Assembly: GCA_003225465.1 (NCBI GenBank)
Contig: QIAH01000346.1
Location: forward strand, 14,338-63,521
From: Acidobacteriota bacterium
GTDB lineage: Bacteria; Acidobacteriota; Terriglobia; Terriglobales; Acidobacteriaceae
DNA: 49,184 nt
Reading direction: 5' to 3'
The position numbers were made by a program, and so were the translations under genes. A model generated the notes under the pieces. The model searched no databases. It was given only the letters and a program-made list of their open reading frames with translations, and had not been told where the DNA came from. Shown here piece after piece: positions 1 through 8,870 of the stretch. The number at the start of each line of letters is the position of its first letter. The stretch's first letter is position 1.

Positions 1-253
1 TTGTGTCGTCATAGACCGAACCATCCTTAAAGCGAAAGATCAGACGGCTCGTCACCCGGTCACCCTCTGGGACTTGGGTCATTTCACCGTCTGCAAGGCG
101 CTTGCCATCAAGGGTGCGAAGTGCAAGAAAGCCGTGCATCAGGCCTTCCATGTGGCGCACGTGGACCTGATCACCAGTCAGCGGGATTGTCTCGAACACG
201 CAGGCCAACAGGATCGCCAGCACGCGAAACCAGAATTGTCCTAACTTCACCAT
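1..253 (-). CDS. exported hypothetical protein, 3' end runs off the window
   Basis: Reverse-strand reading from ATG at 253: MVKLGQFWFRVLAILLACVFETIPLTGDQVHVRHMEGLMHGFLALRTLDGKRLADGEMTQVPEGDRVTSRLIFRFKDGSVYDD..., open to the window edge; hydrophobic N-terminus. Not in the ORF track because it is incomplete. Confidence 0.6.
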   Translation of the reverse strand, partial: MVKLGQFWFRVLAILLACVFETIPLTGDQVHVRHMEGLMHGFLALRTLDGKRLADGEMTQVPEGDRVTSRLIFRFKDGSVYDDT

Positions 254-453
254 GTCATCGAAACTATGCGTCGCCCGAGGCTCCCCTTCAACGTAGCATG
301 AGCGCATTCCGGCCGAAATACAGCAAATACTGAATATTCACATACGTAATCTGCCAGAATGAAGCGGTGCCGCGCACACGCCGATACGCAATTCCTGGTC
401 AGCGACGTGACCATTCTCCGTTCCACCCTGATGCCAGGGCTGAAATGCAACGA

Positions 454-735
454 CCAGCTTTGAAGCACCTTGCGCACCGTGGCCTGATCAACACCTAGCA
501 AATCGGCGAACGGCTGAAGGTTTGGTGCAAGCGACACGATATCGCCGACGTTCAAATCGCGATTTGCCCACCCATCTAGCCGATGCCCAATACCTTGAGT
601 TAAGGAGTTCTCAACGGTGGAGTGGCAAAGTGCACACTGAATTCCCACTGATTTCAAACTGCCATCGGAATTGAAGAATCCCGTGACACCGAGTACAGAG
701 TTTAACTTGTGGCTGGCGAATTGTTGTTTCGCCCA
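454..735 (-). pseudogene. c-type cytochrome fragment
   Basis: Segment of ORF 247..885: LNSVLGVTGFFNSDGSLKSVGIQCALCHSTVENSLTQGIGHRLDGWANRDLNVGDIVSLAPNL with a CxxCH heme motif; both flanks lose cytochrome-like character. Confidence 0.55.
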
Positions 736-774
736 TGATTTCTTGGGATTTCCCGTCCTGTTACGATTCTGCTG

Positions 775-924
775 ATGCGCGATCTGGTCGTTCTTTTCAT
801 CCACTTCATCGCGACCTTGGCCCGCTTGCTCGGACCTGGCGGCGCCCGCTCCATCGTTGCGGAGTCGCTTCTCCTCAAGCACCAACTCCTGATCCTGAAT
901 CGCTCTCGGCGCCGATCGCCGAAA
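775..924 (+). mobile_element. N-terminal remnant of an integrase-type (rve/IS481-like) transposase
   Basis: MRDLVVLFIHFIATLARLLGPGGARSIVAESLLLKHQLLILNRSRRRSP resembles the N-terminus of integrase-core transposases; the rest is absent and the frame runs into the radical SAM gene. Confidence 0.5.
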
Positions 925-984
925 TCGTTTGCAAAACTAAAAAAGCATTTCAGCGCTCATCAAAAAGGCATCCTACCGTTAAGT

Positions 985-2091
985 ATGCCCACGACCCGGG
1001 CCAAAATTTGGGATATGTTGCGGCTCCTTCGGCACGGTGGCCCCGCCTTGTGCAATGTCGCCGTTACCAATTCCTGCAATGCAACTTGCGACTTCTGCAA
1101 TTTTGCGAATGGCAAAATCCCTCATAAAGACTTGCGTTGGATAGACGCTACCCGTCTTGACGCTGCGCTCCAGATTCTGCATGGTCGCGGCATCCGTTAC
1201 GTCAGCTTCTTTGGCGGCGAGCCTCTTCTTCATCCATATATCGCCGAAATTGTTGCTCTCTCGATTGAAAAGGGCATGGGAACGGCCTTGATTACGAATG
1301 GCTGGTTGCTACCGGCGAAGCTCGATGAACTGGTGGGTTCCGGACTCAAGACGATTTACATCTCCATCGATGCGGCATCCATCGATGCTCACGAAGCCAA
1401 CCGGGGATTGAAGCGATTGGGCGAACGGATTCGCGCAGCAACGGCAAGAATGCCCCGGCTTGGGATTACACCAATCGCCCAAGTGACCATGAGCAAGCTC
1501 ATCAAGAACTATCACCTTCTCGCGCCTTTTCTTCGTGACCTCGGCTTTGAGGCAGTTGCATTCTCGTATCCACAGCGCACACGATTGGGATCGTCATCGC
1601 TTGCTTGGTCAGATACCTCCAAGCTGGTGGACTTTACAGACCGGGAACTAATTGAGGCTTTTGAAGCAGTGGACGAACTGCGAACCGCTTTTCCGGTCAA
1701 CAATCCTCACGCCTCAATTGCCGATATGAAACGTCACCTTCGGGGCGAGTCGGAGCATTTCGTCTGCTATGGGGGATACAAGAGTTTTTACATGGACTGG
1801 AATTTCGACGTGTGGCGCTGCGATGCTTGGCGAGAACGGATGTGCTCCGTATGGGACTTCGATAAGACCCCGTTTGTGCGCGACGGCTGCACTGCCTGCA
1901 TCGCTGATTGCTACAGGGATTCGAGTGTAATGCTGCATTTTGCCGTCTCTCTAGGTGACACATTGGACGGAATATGTGAAGGAAAACTGGTTGCCACGCT
2001 CAAGACTATCGCGAATACGAGGAACCTTGAATCATTGAGCGCAGTGTTCGAAAATGCCCGGGTACGTTCCCGGTTGGCACGAACAGGATAA
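985..2091 (+). CDS. radical SAM protein
   Basis: CNATCDFC (CxxxCxxC) plus FFGGEPLLHP and a Cys-rich C-terminus (CTACIADC). Internal ATG at 985 is the likely true start. Confidence 0.85.
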   Translation: MPTTRAKIWDMLRLLRHGGPALCNVAVTNSCNATCDFCNFANGKIPHKDLRWIDATRLDAALQILHGRGIRYVSFFGGEPLLHPYIAEIVALSIEKGMGTALITNGWLLPAKLDELVGSGLKTIYISIDAASIDAHEANRGLKRLGERIRAATARMPRLGITPIAQVTMSKLIKNYHLLAPFLRDLGFEAVAFSYPQRTRLGSSSLAWSDTSKLVDFTDRELIEAFEAVDELRTAFPVNNPHASIADMKRHLRGESEHFVCYGGYKSFYMDWNFDVWRCDAWRERMCSVWDFDKTPFVRDGCTACIADCYRDSSVMLHFAVSLGDTLDGICEGKLVATLKTIANTRNLESLSAVFENARVRSRLARTG

Positions 2092-2186
2092 ATTGCGGAC
2101 TCCTACGCGCATCAGTCTTCCGCACCCCCTTGATTAATCCCGAACCGTTTCCGTTCCAGAACTATGTTGACCGGCCCGGTTCTCAT

Positions 2187-2214
2187 GAGCCGTCATTACC
2201 AGAGATGACGGCTC
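2187..2214 (+). terminator. hairpin/terminator-like stem-loop after the radical SAM gene
   Basis: GAGCCGTCAT-TACCAGAG-ATGACGGCTC, perfect 10-bp stem followed by GTTTGTTCT; nested within outer arms CCAGAAC (2156-2162)/GTTCTGG (2219-2225). Confidence 0.55.
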
Positions 2215-2287
2215 GTTTGTTCTGGTGACGCAGATCACACACCGCAAGGTCTATTTTCTTTAGGCTTCGCGTCACGAGAGATCAGCC

Positions 2288-2470
2288 GTGGAAAAGCCCA
2301 TTATGACGGCAATCGGAAAGCTGGTTCTCGCTGGAGAGCAGGCGGGATTCAGTGTCGAACAGATGATTCAGTTGTTGCAGACCGGCGGGAGCGTGGGAAC
2401 ACTTTTGTGCCTTATCGAGTTGCGACTCTCTCCGCCAACAGGTGGTCGGTCGTCGCGCTGGGTAATGTGA
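2288..2470 (+). CDS. small conserved-looking protein
   Basis: 60 aa ORF MEKPIMTAIGKLVLAGEQAGFSVEQMIQLLQTGGSVGTLLCLIELRLS..., amphipathic N-terminal part, downstream of the terminator. Confidence 0.45.
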   Translation: MEKPIMTAIGKLVLAGEQAGFSVEQMIQLLQTGGSVGTLLCLIELRLSPPTGGRSSRWVM

Positions 2471-2566
2471 CACTAGAAACATTCGCACTGGCCTACGAAT
2501 CGGGCCAGAAAATTTGGATTCTGGAAATTCTCATCGACACACAAAGTTAGCGCGCAAGAAATAAAA

Positions 2567-2630
2567 ACCCCGCACTGATCTCGGTCAGGGTTCAGGCACG
2601 AAGCCGAGAAGCCAGATTCCAGTGCGGGGT
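2567..2630 (-). terminator. nested stem-loop terminator for the minus-strand gene 2637..2879
   Basis: Outer arms ACCCCGCACTG (2567-2577)/CAGTGCGGGGT (2620-2630), inner TCTCGG (2579-2584)/CCGAGA (2604-2609); on the minus strand it is followed by TTTTTATTTC. Confidence 0.5.
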
Positions 2631-2636
2631 AGACGT

Positions 2637-2879
2637 TCAGTCAGCGGCGTTTGAGGATGATGTCTTTTCAGCAACGTCTCTCGTTACTCCTACGGTCACA
2701 TATTGGAGGAATTCGGCATGCTCATGCAGAGCGGTACGTAAGTCCGATAGCACGGATTGCAATTCTGGCCCCTTCGCCGCGACCGCCTTCGTGCAGAGAT
2801 TCCTGATTCGGTCTTCGAAGAGATTCTTGATTCTCTCTTCGAAGAGATTTCTCATTCGCTCTTCAGATGGAATTTCCAT
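2637..2879 (-). CDS. small helical protein, paralog A of a local family
   Basis: MEIPSEERMRNLFEERIKNLFEDRIRNLCTKAVAAKGPELQSVLSDLRTALHEHAEFLQYVTVGVTRDVAEKTSSSNAAD; start taken as ATG at 2879. Confidence 0.65.
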   Translation of the reverse strand: MEIPSEERMRNLFEERIKNLFEDRIRNLCTKAVAAKGPELQSVLSDLRTALHEHAEFLQYVTVGVTRDVAEKTSSSNAAD

Positions 2880-3047
2880 GAACAGCCCACTTCGGATTGA
2901 AAGATACGGACAGTGTGGCAGAATCACAATACGGAAACCAATGTAGGGAAAGCTACAAAGCCTTGGTACGAGCTGGAATTTGCCTGTGGATCCTATTGGC
3001 ACAGATTTTTTAAGGTGTTCGCTACACTGAAATACAGGAGTTGCTGT

Positions 3048-3254
3048 ATGCACACGAGACATACTGTCCGCAAGTGGCAGGTGATCGCCGCAGAGGTTTC
3101 AAAGGAACGGAATCACGAACGATTCGAAGAACTGCTAAAGGAACTCTCCGAAGCTCTGAATGTAGGGGAACACCGAAAGCTGAAGGCGGAGGACGTGCCG
3201 AAAGTTTCCAACAAAATAACGCAATTTCCGCTTAAAGCAGCTCCGAGCCGATGA
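3048..3254 (+). CDS. small hypothetical protein
   Basis: MHTRHTVRKWQVIAAEVSKERNHERFEELLKELSEALN...; CAGGAG ribosome-binding site upstream of ATG 3048. Confidence 0.5.
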   Translation: MHTRHTVRKWQVIAAEVSKERNHERFEELLKELSEALNVGEHRKLKAEDVPKVSNKITQFPLKAAPSR

Positions 3255-3361
3255 TCTGGCCCCCTGCGACTAGCGCTTGAACCTCTAGAGAGCTTCACAA
3301 CCTACCCGCGATTCCGATAATGCCTACGTCGATAAATCTTGGAGGCGAAGAGTGTCCCACC

Positions 3362-3604
3362 ATGATCAAAAAGAAACGCAAGGAATTGAGGGGCAGGATC
3401 AATAAAGTGCTAAAGCCGATCCTTCCGCATGAACCCGAAAAAGCCGAAATCAGCGTTGAGGATGCCGACGACTTGTATCGAGAAATCCGTGTTGAAAATG
3501 TCTTGACTGATGAGAACGGCGAAAAGACCCGTCTCAAACCCGGAGCTGATGTCGATATCGTCATTGAAGCAGACACGGATGCTACCTCAAAGAAACCTGA
3601 TTAG
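3362..3604 (+). CDS. small conserved hypothetical protein
   Basis: MIKKKRKELRGRINKVLKPILPHEPEKAEISVEDADDLYREIRVENVLTDENGEKTRLKPGADVDIVIEADTDATSKKPD. Confidence 0.6.
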   Translation: MIKKKRKELRGRINKVLKPILPHEPEKAEISVEDADDLYREIRVENVLTDENGEKTRLKPGADVDIVIEADTDATSKKPD

Positions 3605-3624
3605 ATAAATTAGCAGATTTAAGT

Positions 3625-3850
3625 TCAGGCGGCAGTTTTAGATGGGGAGGTTCTTTGTCGAGTCAATTCCAATCGCTTGGCTGCGAGAAACCTGACGGCT
3701 GCAGAATGCTCCTTTAAGCAGTCCGTGCAGTTCGGCAAAAAGTACGGGCACTTCGGCATCATCGACGGTCGTTGCCTTCTCGCAAAGTTCCTTGACTCGC
3801 TCTTCTATAGAGTGTGTCTTCACAGCCCATTGAAAGTAGTGAAGAATAAC
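3625..3850 (-). pseudogene. frameshifted small-protein paralog B
   Basis: EERVKELCEKATTVDDAEVPVLFAELHGLL then, after a +1 shift at the AAA run (3713-3715), KEHSAAVRFLAAKRLELTRQRTSPSKTAA*; aligns with paralog A. Start not resolved. Confidence 0.5.
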
Positions 3851-4019
3851 TGTGAATGCAACACACCGCCTTTTGTAGTTTAGGAAACGCCGACCGCCTA
3901 TCCGCCGAGTAGTGGCAGAGCAAACACCAGAGTCACAACGAGACAGTTCTCGCGCTTCAGCCATGCGATCAACTTTTCCGCATTCCATTCAGGTTTACAG
4001 TAGCGAAGATGTCCTCCCT

Positions 4020-4224
4020 TCAGTCAGCCGTCTCGGCAGAGGAGGACGACCGGTTTGCTCTCAAGAACATGTATCCGACGAATTGAGCATGTTCCTGAAG
4101 AGCCGCTCGTAGGTTCGCAAAGGAGAGATTCGAGTTCAGGCCCTTCTGTGACTTTCACTTTCTCGGAGAGTTCCCGGATCGTTCGATGATTGGCTGAATT
4201 TCCAAGAGCCGATTTCGGTGACAA
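4020..4224 (-). pseudogene. frameshifted small-protein paralog C
   Basis: TIRELSEKVKVTEGPELESLL then, after a +1 shift at the TTT run (4119-4121), ANLRAALQEHAQFVGYMFLRANRSSSSAETAD*; aligns with paralog A. Confidence 0.5.
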
Positions 4225-4856
4225 ACCCCAAACGTTCGGGTTTGTTGCCGTGGCCGGGTGAGTGGCTGTACCAAATTTGGTTTCAAAAGCCGCGTGAGGA
4301 TGACGGATTCACCCAAAAGATATCACTTGGGTGGAGTCGGTCTTGTGACCAGCTGCTTGACCACCATGCATTCGGGCCAACCGTCATCGGAGACGGCTAC
4401 AAAATGCGGTGAAGTTCAAGTGGCCGAATTTTCTCGCGGGTCAGGGTCGCTGCTGGGCCGCTGTGCAAAGTGAAGTGCGACGGAGTTTTGGCCGTGGCTA
4501 GTGAGGCATCACCACGCTAAGCCTGCAGCGGACCCCTGTCAGGTCAGTGACCGCGGCATGGAAAGTGACCGAGCCAACCTGCATGCCGGCGAGATTCACC
4601 CGCACCTGTTGACCTGGATGCAACATGCGTACCATTTTGGTCCTAACGCGTAGGGTTTACAACATACGTTTGACCAACTCGTGGTCCCAAGCCTGTCGTT
4701 GAATCTTGATCTTGTCCACGATCTTTCGACGGCCTGCATACTGGGCCGAATCGAAGAGAGTTGCAGCGTGAGTTCTATTGCGGTGGGGTGTAAAATGGCT
4801 GACAATTTTCGCGTTCGGCGACGGCGCGCAAAAGTCGTCCTGAGTTGGGGGCTAAT

Positions 4857-5168
4857 ATGCATCACTTCTGCACAAGCAGAGTGCTGCCGTGCGTCTTTGT
4901 CTTGGCGGTGCATCTGTTCTGGATCCGGGCGTACGGCGATCAGCCCTATCGTGTGTTCATCGATGGCAAGCCGCTGATGGATTTTTGTTCACCCAGCAAC
5001 ATTCTCGGCTAATTCCGCACCGGTGGGACTTTGGGGCCGGACGGCACGCTGTCGCTTCTGGCGCAGGATGACAATTCGCTGAAACGCATCACGATTAAGT
5101 TTTTGCCGGAGACGAGCCTGGAGACAATGCTCGGCGGGAGCAGTGGGATGGTCGCAGCAAGGCAGTAG
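4857..5168 (+). pseudogene. exported hypothetical protein with one in-frame stop
   Basis: MHHFCTSRVLPCVFVLAVHLFWIRAYGDQPYRVFIDGKPLMDFCSPSNILG*FRTGGTLGPDGTLSLLAQDDNSLKRITIKFLPETSLETMLGGSSGMVAARQ*; TAA at 5010-5012, same frame continues to TAG 5166. Confidence 0.45.
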
Positions 5169-5230
5169 GGGCAACTTTCACTCAACTGTTTTGACGGTGA
5201 ACATAAGTCTTTCAACCAAGCGAGGAATCG

Positions 5231-5551
5231 ATGCAAAAGAAGTTCACTCTATCGAATGCACTTGCGCTGGCGCTGCTCGGGGTGCTGAGCATAACCATTG
5301 GCTGCGGCCGCAAAGTCGAAGGCAATACATATGAGGACAACGGTGGCGTGGTCAAGGTCGAGTTCAAGTCCGGTGGCAAGGCCTATGTTTCAACCGGACC
5401 GGTTACCAATACATGCAGCTACGAAGAAAGCGGCAAGAACGTCACCTTGGTATGTGAAGGCGACAAGACCGTATTCACAGTCGATGACGATGGGGCTCTG
5501 AATGGCCCGCCGGGTGGATTTCTGACGCGATTAACAAAAAAGAAGAAGTAA
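5231..5551 (+). CDS. small lipoprotein
   Basis: Signal and lipobox-like ALALLGVLSITIGCG; AGGA upstream; 106 aa. Confidence 0.7.
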   Translation: MQKKFTLSNALALALLGVLSITIGCGRKVEGNTYEDNGGVVKVEFKSGGKAYVSTGPVTNTCSYEESGKNVTLVCEGDKTVFTVDDDGALNGPPGGFLTRLTKKKK

Positions 5552-5706
5552 GCGAACTTCGGCAACTGACTGCCACATTTGCGAACTGCAGCTTAGAGCT
5601 TTTAACCGCACGGTGCGCGCAAAGGCCGCCAAGAAAGAGTCTGTCTTTGCGAACTTCGCAAATCCTTGGCGGACTTTGCCGTCAAGAGTTTTTCTTGGGG
5701 GTCGCA

Positions 5707-7557
5707 ATGAAGAATCACAAAGTAACCGCTTTGCTGTTTGGAGTGATCGTTACCGCTTCCGCCGCTAAGGCCCAACAACCGCCACCTCTGCGAGTGAACG
5801 TGCCTTACACCTGTCCCGGCAACATGATCGTCGTCGTAAAGCACTGCGAAATGAGAGGCGGTGCTGAGGTTTGTTCCCTGGTAAAGGGTGCGCCGAATGG
5901 GCCACTCGGTAATGAAATTTCTATGCCGAAGGCACAGGCCGCCGCTCTGGGAGCCATCTGTACGACACAGGGTGGTCCAACATCGCAGTCCGTGGCCGGA
6001 CCGGCCGCGGGCGGAAGAGGACTCAATCCTCCTTATCTCAGCGAAATGCCTTCCCCGGATCGAGTCTTGGCCGCCATGAAAACCAACGATCCGCGCGAGA
6101 CTGCAGTGCGCCAAATATGGGCATTTTATGAACTGACCGAAATTATCAAGACATTGATGGGCGACCGCGAAAGCTCCCGTACGGGCATGCTGCCCGACGA
6201 GGAAAAGATCCTTAGAGATTACCTAGCTGCTCAATACAAGGTGAGCCAGGAGACGGACAAGGCTTTTCCAACCAACAAGCCCAGCGAGGATCTTACCTAC
6301 CACTTCAGCCGCTGGGACCCGAAGTTCGGATTTAAGGGCATCAATATCTGGCAATTTTTTTCCGACAACCTGCAATCGCAATTCACGCAGATCGTCGCGA
6401 AAGATAATGCTCGTTATGCTGCTCTGCGCGCTGAACAGAAGCGCGTCGCGGCTCAGGGAGTAAGCGCGGATCCGCAAGCAACCGTACCCAGGGTCCAACA
6501 GGGGATGAAAAATGACCCCGGCAGAGTTGCCTTGCGTCGCTGCGTCGAGTCGGGACGAAGCGAAATGGAGTGCCTCAGTGAAGGTCTAAAGGTTGGCCTC
6601 AAAGATCTGGCGGGAGGGGACATGGTCGCTGCCATTACCGGGGAGACTGCTCCTCAAGGGCTGCGTTTGACCGGCTCATATTCCGGTTCCACCGGAAACA
6701 AGATTCACCTTGCATTTAATCAGGACAAAGTCGTGGTTACCTGTGGTCCGCTTATCGCCGCGAGCTATCCATATGAGGTGGAAAGGGCGGCAAATCAGAT
6801 ATCCGTGAAGATATCCATCTCTCCCAAGCCGCTCGTTGTGGCGTTCAGGCCAGATAACCGCTTGGCGGGCCCGGCAGATGTGGCCGTGCATGGACTCGTG
6901 CCGATTGGCCATGGCGGAGGAGGATCATCTGCACCCGCCTATCAAACGCAAACCCAAACCACAACTCGGGAGCGGCAGATCGACGCCGCCGAGGCCCAGA
7001 ACTACGCTGGCACTGACGCTGTACATCAAAACGGAATGGAATATTCCGTGACCGAGCAGGTCACAAGCACCTCGTACGAACCAGCGCCAGTTGCTAATTA
7101 CCAGCTGCCACCGATGGCTCCCAAAACCGAGCAGTGCACCGCAGGAATTATGCAGGGCAGCAGCAGTTCCGGAAGCGTTATGGAATCATTGACGCAAGTT
7201 GTGGCTCCGTCCGCTAAGCAGAAACCGCCCGTACCTCCTGGTTTGCGATTGGCAGGCGTGTACGCAGGACAGAGCGGCCTTCGCATTGAATTCCGCGAAG
7301 ATTCCGCGACCGTGGAATGCGGGGAAACGCATGTTGCTCAGACTTATTCCATGCAAGACAACAACGGCCAAGTCTTGCTGAAGATCGAGAATGGCGCGAC
7401 GCCGATAGCGCTCGATTTGCAAGCGAACGGAACGCTGGTCGGATCGGGAGTAGTAGATGTTGCCGGACGCCTTGTCACCGGATCAACCGACAATGCTCTT
7501 ACCTATGCCGCAAGGAATGCTCGCTGCGCAGTGGGGACTCTTACACCCCAAAAATGA
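5707..7557 (+). CDS. large exported protein with a duplicated C-terminal domain
   Basis: Signal peptide MKNHKVTALLFGVIVTASAAKAQ; internal ATG 5707 with signal peptide preferred over 5647; two GLRL(T/A)GxYxGxxG repeats. Confidence 0.75.
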   Translation: MKNHKVTALLFGVIVTASAAKAQQPPPLRVNVPYTCPGNMIVVVKHCEMRGGAEVCSLVKGAPNGPLGNEISMPKAQAAALGAICTTQGGPTSQSVAGPAAGGRGLNPPYLSEMPSPDRVLAAMKTNDPRETAVRQIWAFYELTEIIKTLMGDRESSRTGMLPDEEKILRDYLAAQYKVSQETDKAFPTNKPSEDLTYHFSRWDPKFGFKGINIWQFFSDNLQSQFTQIVAKDNARYAALRAEQKRVAAQGVSADPQATVPRVQQGMKNDPGRVALRRCVESGRSEMECLSEGLKVGLKDLAGGDMVAAITGETAPQGLRLTGSYSGSTGNKIHLAFNQDKVVVTCGPLIAASYPYEVERAANQISVKISISPKPLVVAFRPDNRLAGPADVAVHGLVPIGHGGGGSSAPAYQTQTQTTTRERQIDAAEAQNYAGTDAVHQNGMEYSVTEQVTSTSYEPAPVANYQLPPMAPKTEQCTAGIMQGSSSSGSVMESLTQVVAPSAKQKPPVPPGLRLAGVYAGQSGLRIEFREDSATVECGETHVAQTYSMQDNNGQVLLKIENGATPIALDLQANGTLVGSGVVDVAGRLVTGSTDNALTYAARNARCAVGTLTPQK

Positions 7558-7656
7558 AGCGGCGTTCGCCGCTGGAAGGCTTTGCCCGCCGCGGCTACCA
7601 GCAGTATTCTGAAAAGTTTGGGTGGGCATGAACTCGGCTTAGCGGTGGCGGATCGC

Positions 7657-8466
7657 ATGGACACTCTCTGGCCAAATGAATTTCGCGAACGGATGCGGAC
7701 CTTCGAAGGGAGAAGGAAGCCGCACCCCGGAGAGGCCGCAGTATCGATCAAGCTCCGCGTCAACTCAGGATGCTTCCATCGCGAGCACTCCCCGCACGCG
7801 TACGAAATGATCGACCAGAAACTCCGCAAGCTCGCCAAGACCGACACGGAACTCACACTCCAAGAGCACGAAACGGGTCCGGAGGTTCTCGCGTATATCC
7901 TCTTGGCCACTGCAGGTCTGAGCCTCGCAAAGGAAGTTGTCGGCCTGATCACAGAAATCGTCAAAGCCAGGAACGAAGGCATTGAGAGGGGAGACCGGGC
8001 AAACGAGCCGTTGCACCTTGTCGTCCGTCGCGTTCACGACAAAGACGGGATCAGAGACGAACAGGTCCTCACGATCGGGCACACAGACACCATCGACGAG
8101 GAAGAACTCCGGAAAAAGCTCAACGCATCCATTCGCAAGCTCTTGAAGGATGGCGAACAGCCAGAAACGAAAGCACCCGCCGCGAAGAAGAGGCTGCCAC
8201 AGCGAAAGAATGCATCGTGTTCGTTCTTGAGACGCGCCACTAATCCTCTCCCCTGTCGTTTAAACGGTGCGAACGGTGAAAGGCGCAGGGTTGAACACGC
8301 CACTTCCAGGCACGAACGACATCGAACGACATTCAATAGTCAAGGGTTGGTGCCGGGATCATCCGTTTTTAGCAAGGCCAATACCTCGTCACGCGTCGCA
8401 AAGATCTCTCCGCGCGCAACCAGAACTTTACTCCGAGACAACATGACCCACTCGTTGAGGAAGTGA
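7657..8466 (+). CDS. hypothetical protein with a hydrophobic helix
   Basis: VSIKLRVN...VLAYILLATAGLSLAKEVVGLI...PLHLVVRRVHDKDG; C-terminal ~80 aa look atypical and overlap the convergent ORF. Confidence 0.5.
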   Translation: MDTLWPNEFRERMRTFEGRRKPHPGEAAVSIKLRVNSGCFHREHSPHAYEMIDQKLRKLAKTDTELTLQEHETGPEVLAYILLATAGLSLAKEVVGLITEIVKARNEGIERGDRANEPLHLVVRRVHDKDGIRDEQVLTIGHTDTIDEEELRKKLNASIRKLLKDGEQPETKAPAAKKRLPQRKNASCSFLRRATNPLPCRLNGANGERRRVEHATSRHERHRTTFNSQGLVPGSSVFSKANTSSRVAKISPRATRTLLRDNMTHSLRK

Positions 8467-8870
8467 TCCACCTTGCGCCCTGGACTACGCTCGATAGCCT
8501 CCATGTCTATGGATTCTTTTCCGTTTTCCTTAGCGAAACAGTTGTAGCCGACGACCAATAACCGTGAGGTTTCGTGAGAAGAGGTAAGCTTTTTCTGGGA
8601 ATCTGCGAAGAGGACGTCGTGTCCATCAAAGAACCCCTCGGAAATCAAGTCCACCGCCCGCTCTAGAGCAACTACGTCGGCGAGGATCATGCAAAGTTTC
8701 TTCCGCCAGAGTTCCAGGAAATCTCCTGCCGTATCCACCTCGAAACGCGTCAACTGGTGTGATGCGGCGAGCATGGAGATCCCAAGCAGGCTGGCCCAGC
8801 TCATGAGCACTCGCCATCCCTGAGCCGCCGTCATCACTGCTCCGTTGACTTCGAATGCGAGGTTGTACAT
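8340..8870 (-). CDS. hypothetical protein
   Basis: 176 aa ORF with plausible helical composition; convergent with the previous gene. Confidence 0.5.
   Translation of the reverse strand: MYNLAFEVNGAVMTAAQGWRVLMSWASLLGISMLAASHQLTRFEVDTAGDFLELWRKKLCMILADVVALERAVDLISEGFFDGHDVLFADSQKKLTSSHETSRLLVVGYNCFAKENGKESIDMEAIERSPGRKVDHFLNEWVMLSRSKVLVARGEIFATRDEVLALLKTDDPGTNP

Noticed and set aside
247-885. Full 212-aa minus-strand ORF as a real gene
   Set aside because: Only the middle part is cytochrome-like; the N-terminal part is the antisense of the transposase remnant and the C-terminus is not family-like.
4498-4626. 42-aa minus-strand ORF MLHPGQQVRVNLAGMQVGSVTFHAAVTDLTGVRCRLSVVMPH
   Set aside because: Plausible sequence but too short and without a convincing RBS or recognisable family.
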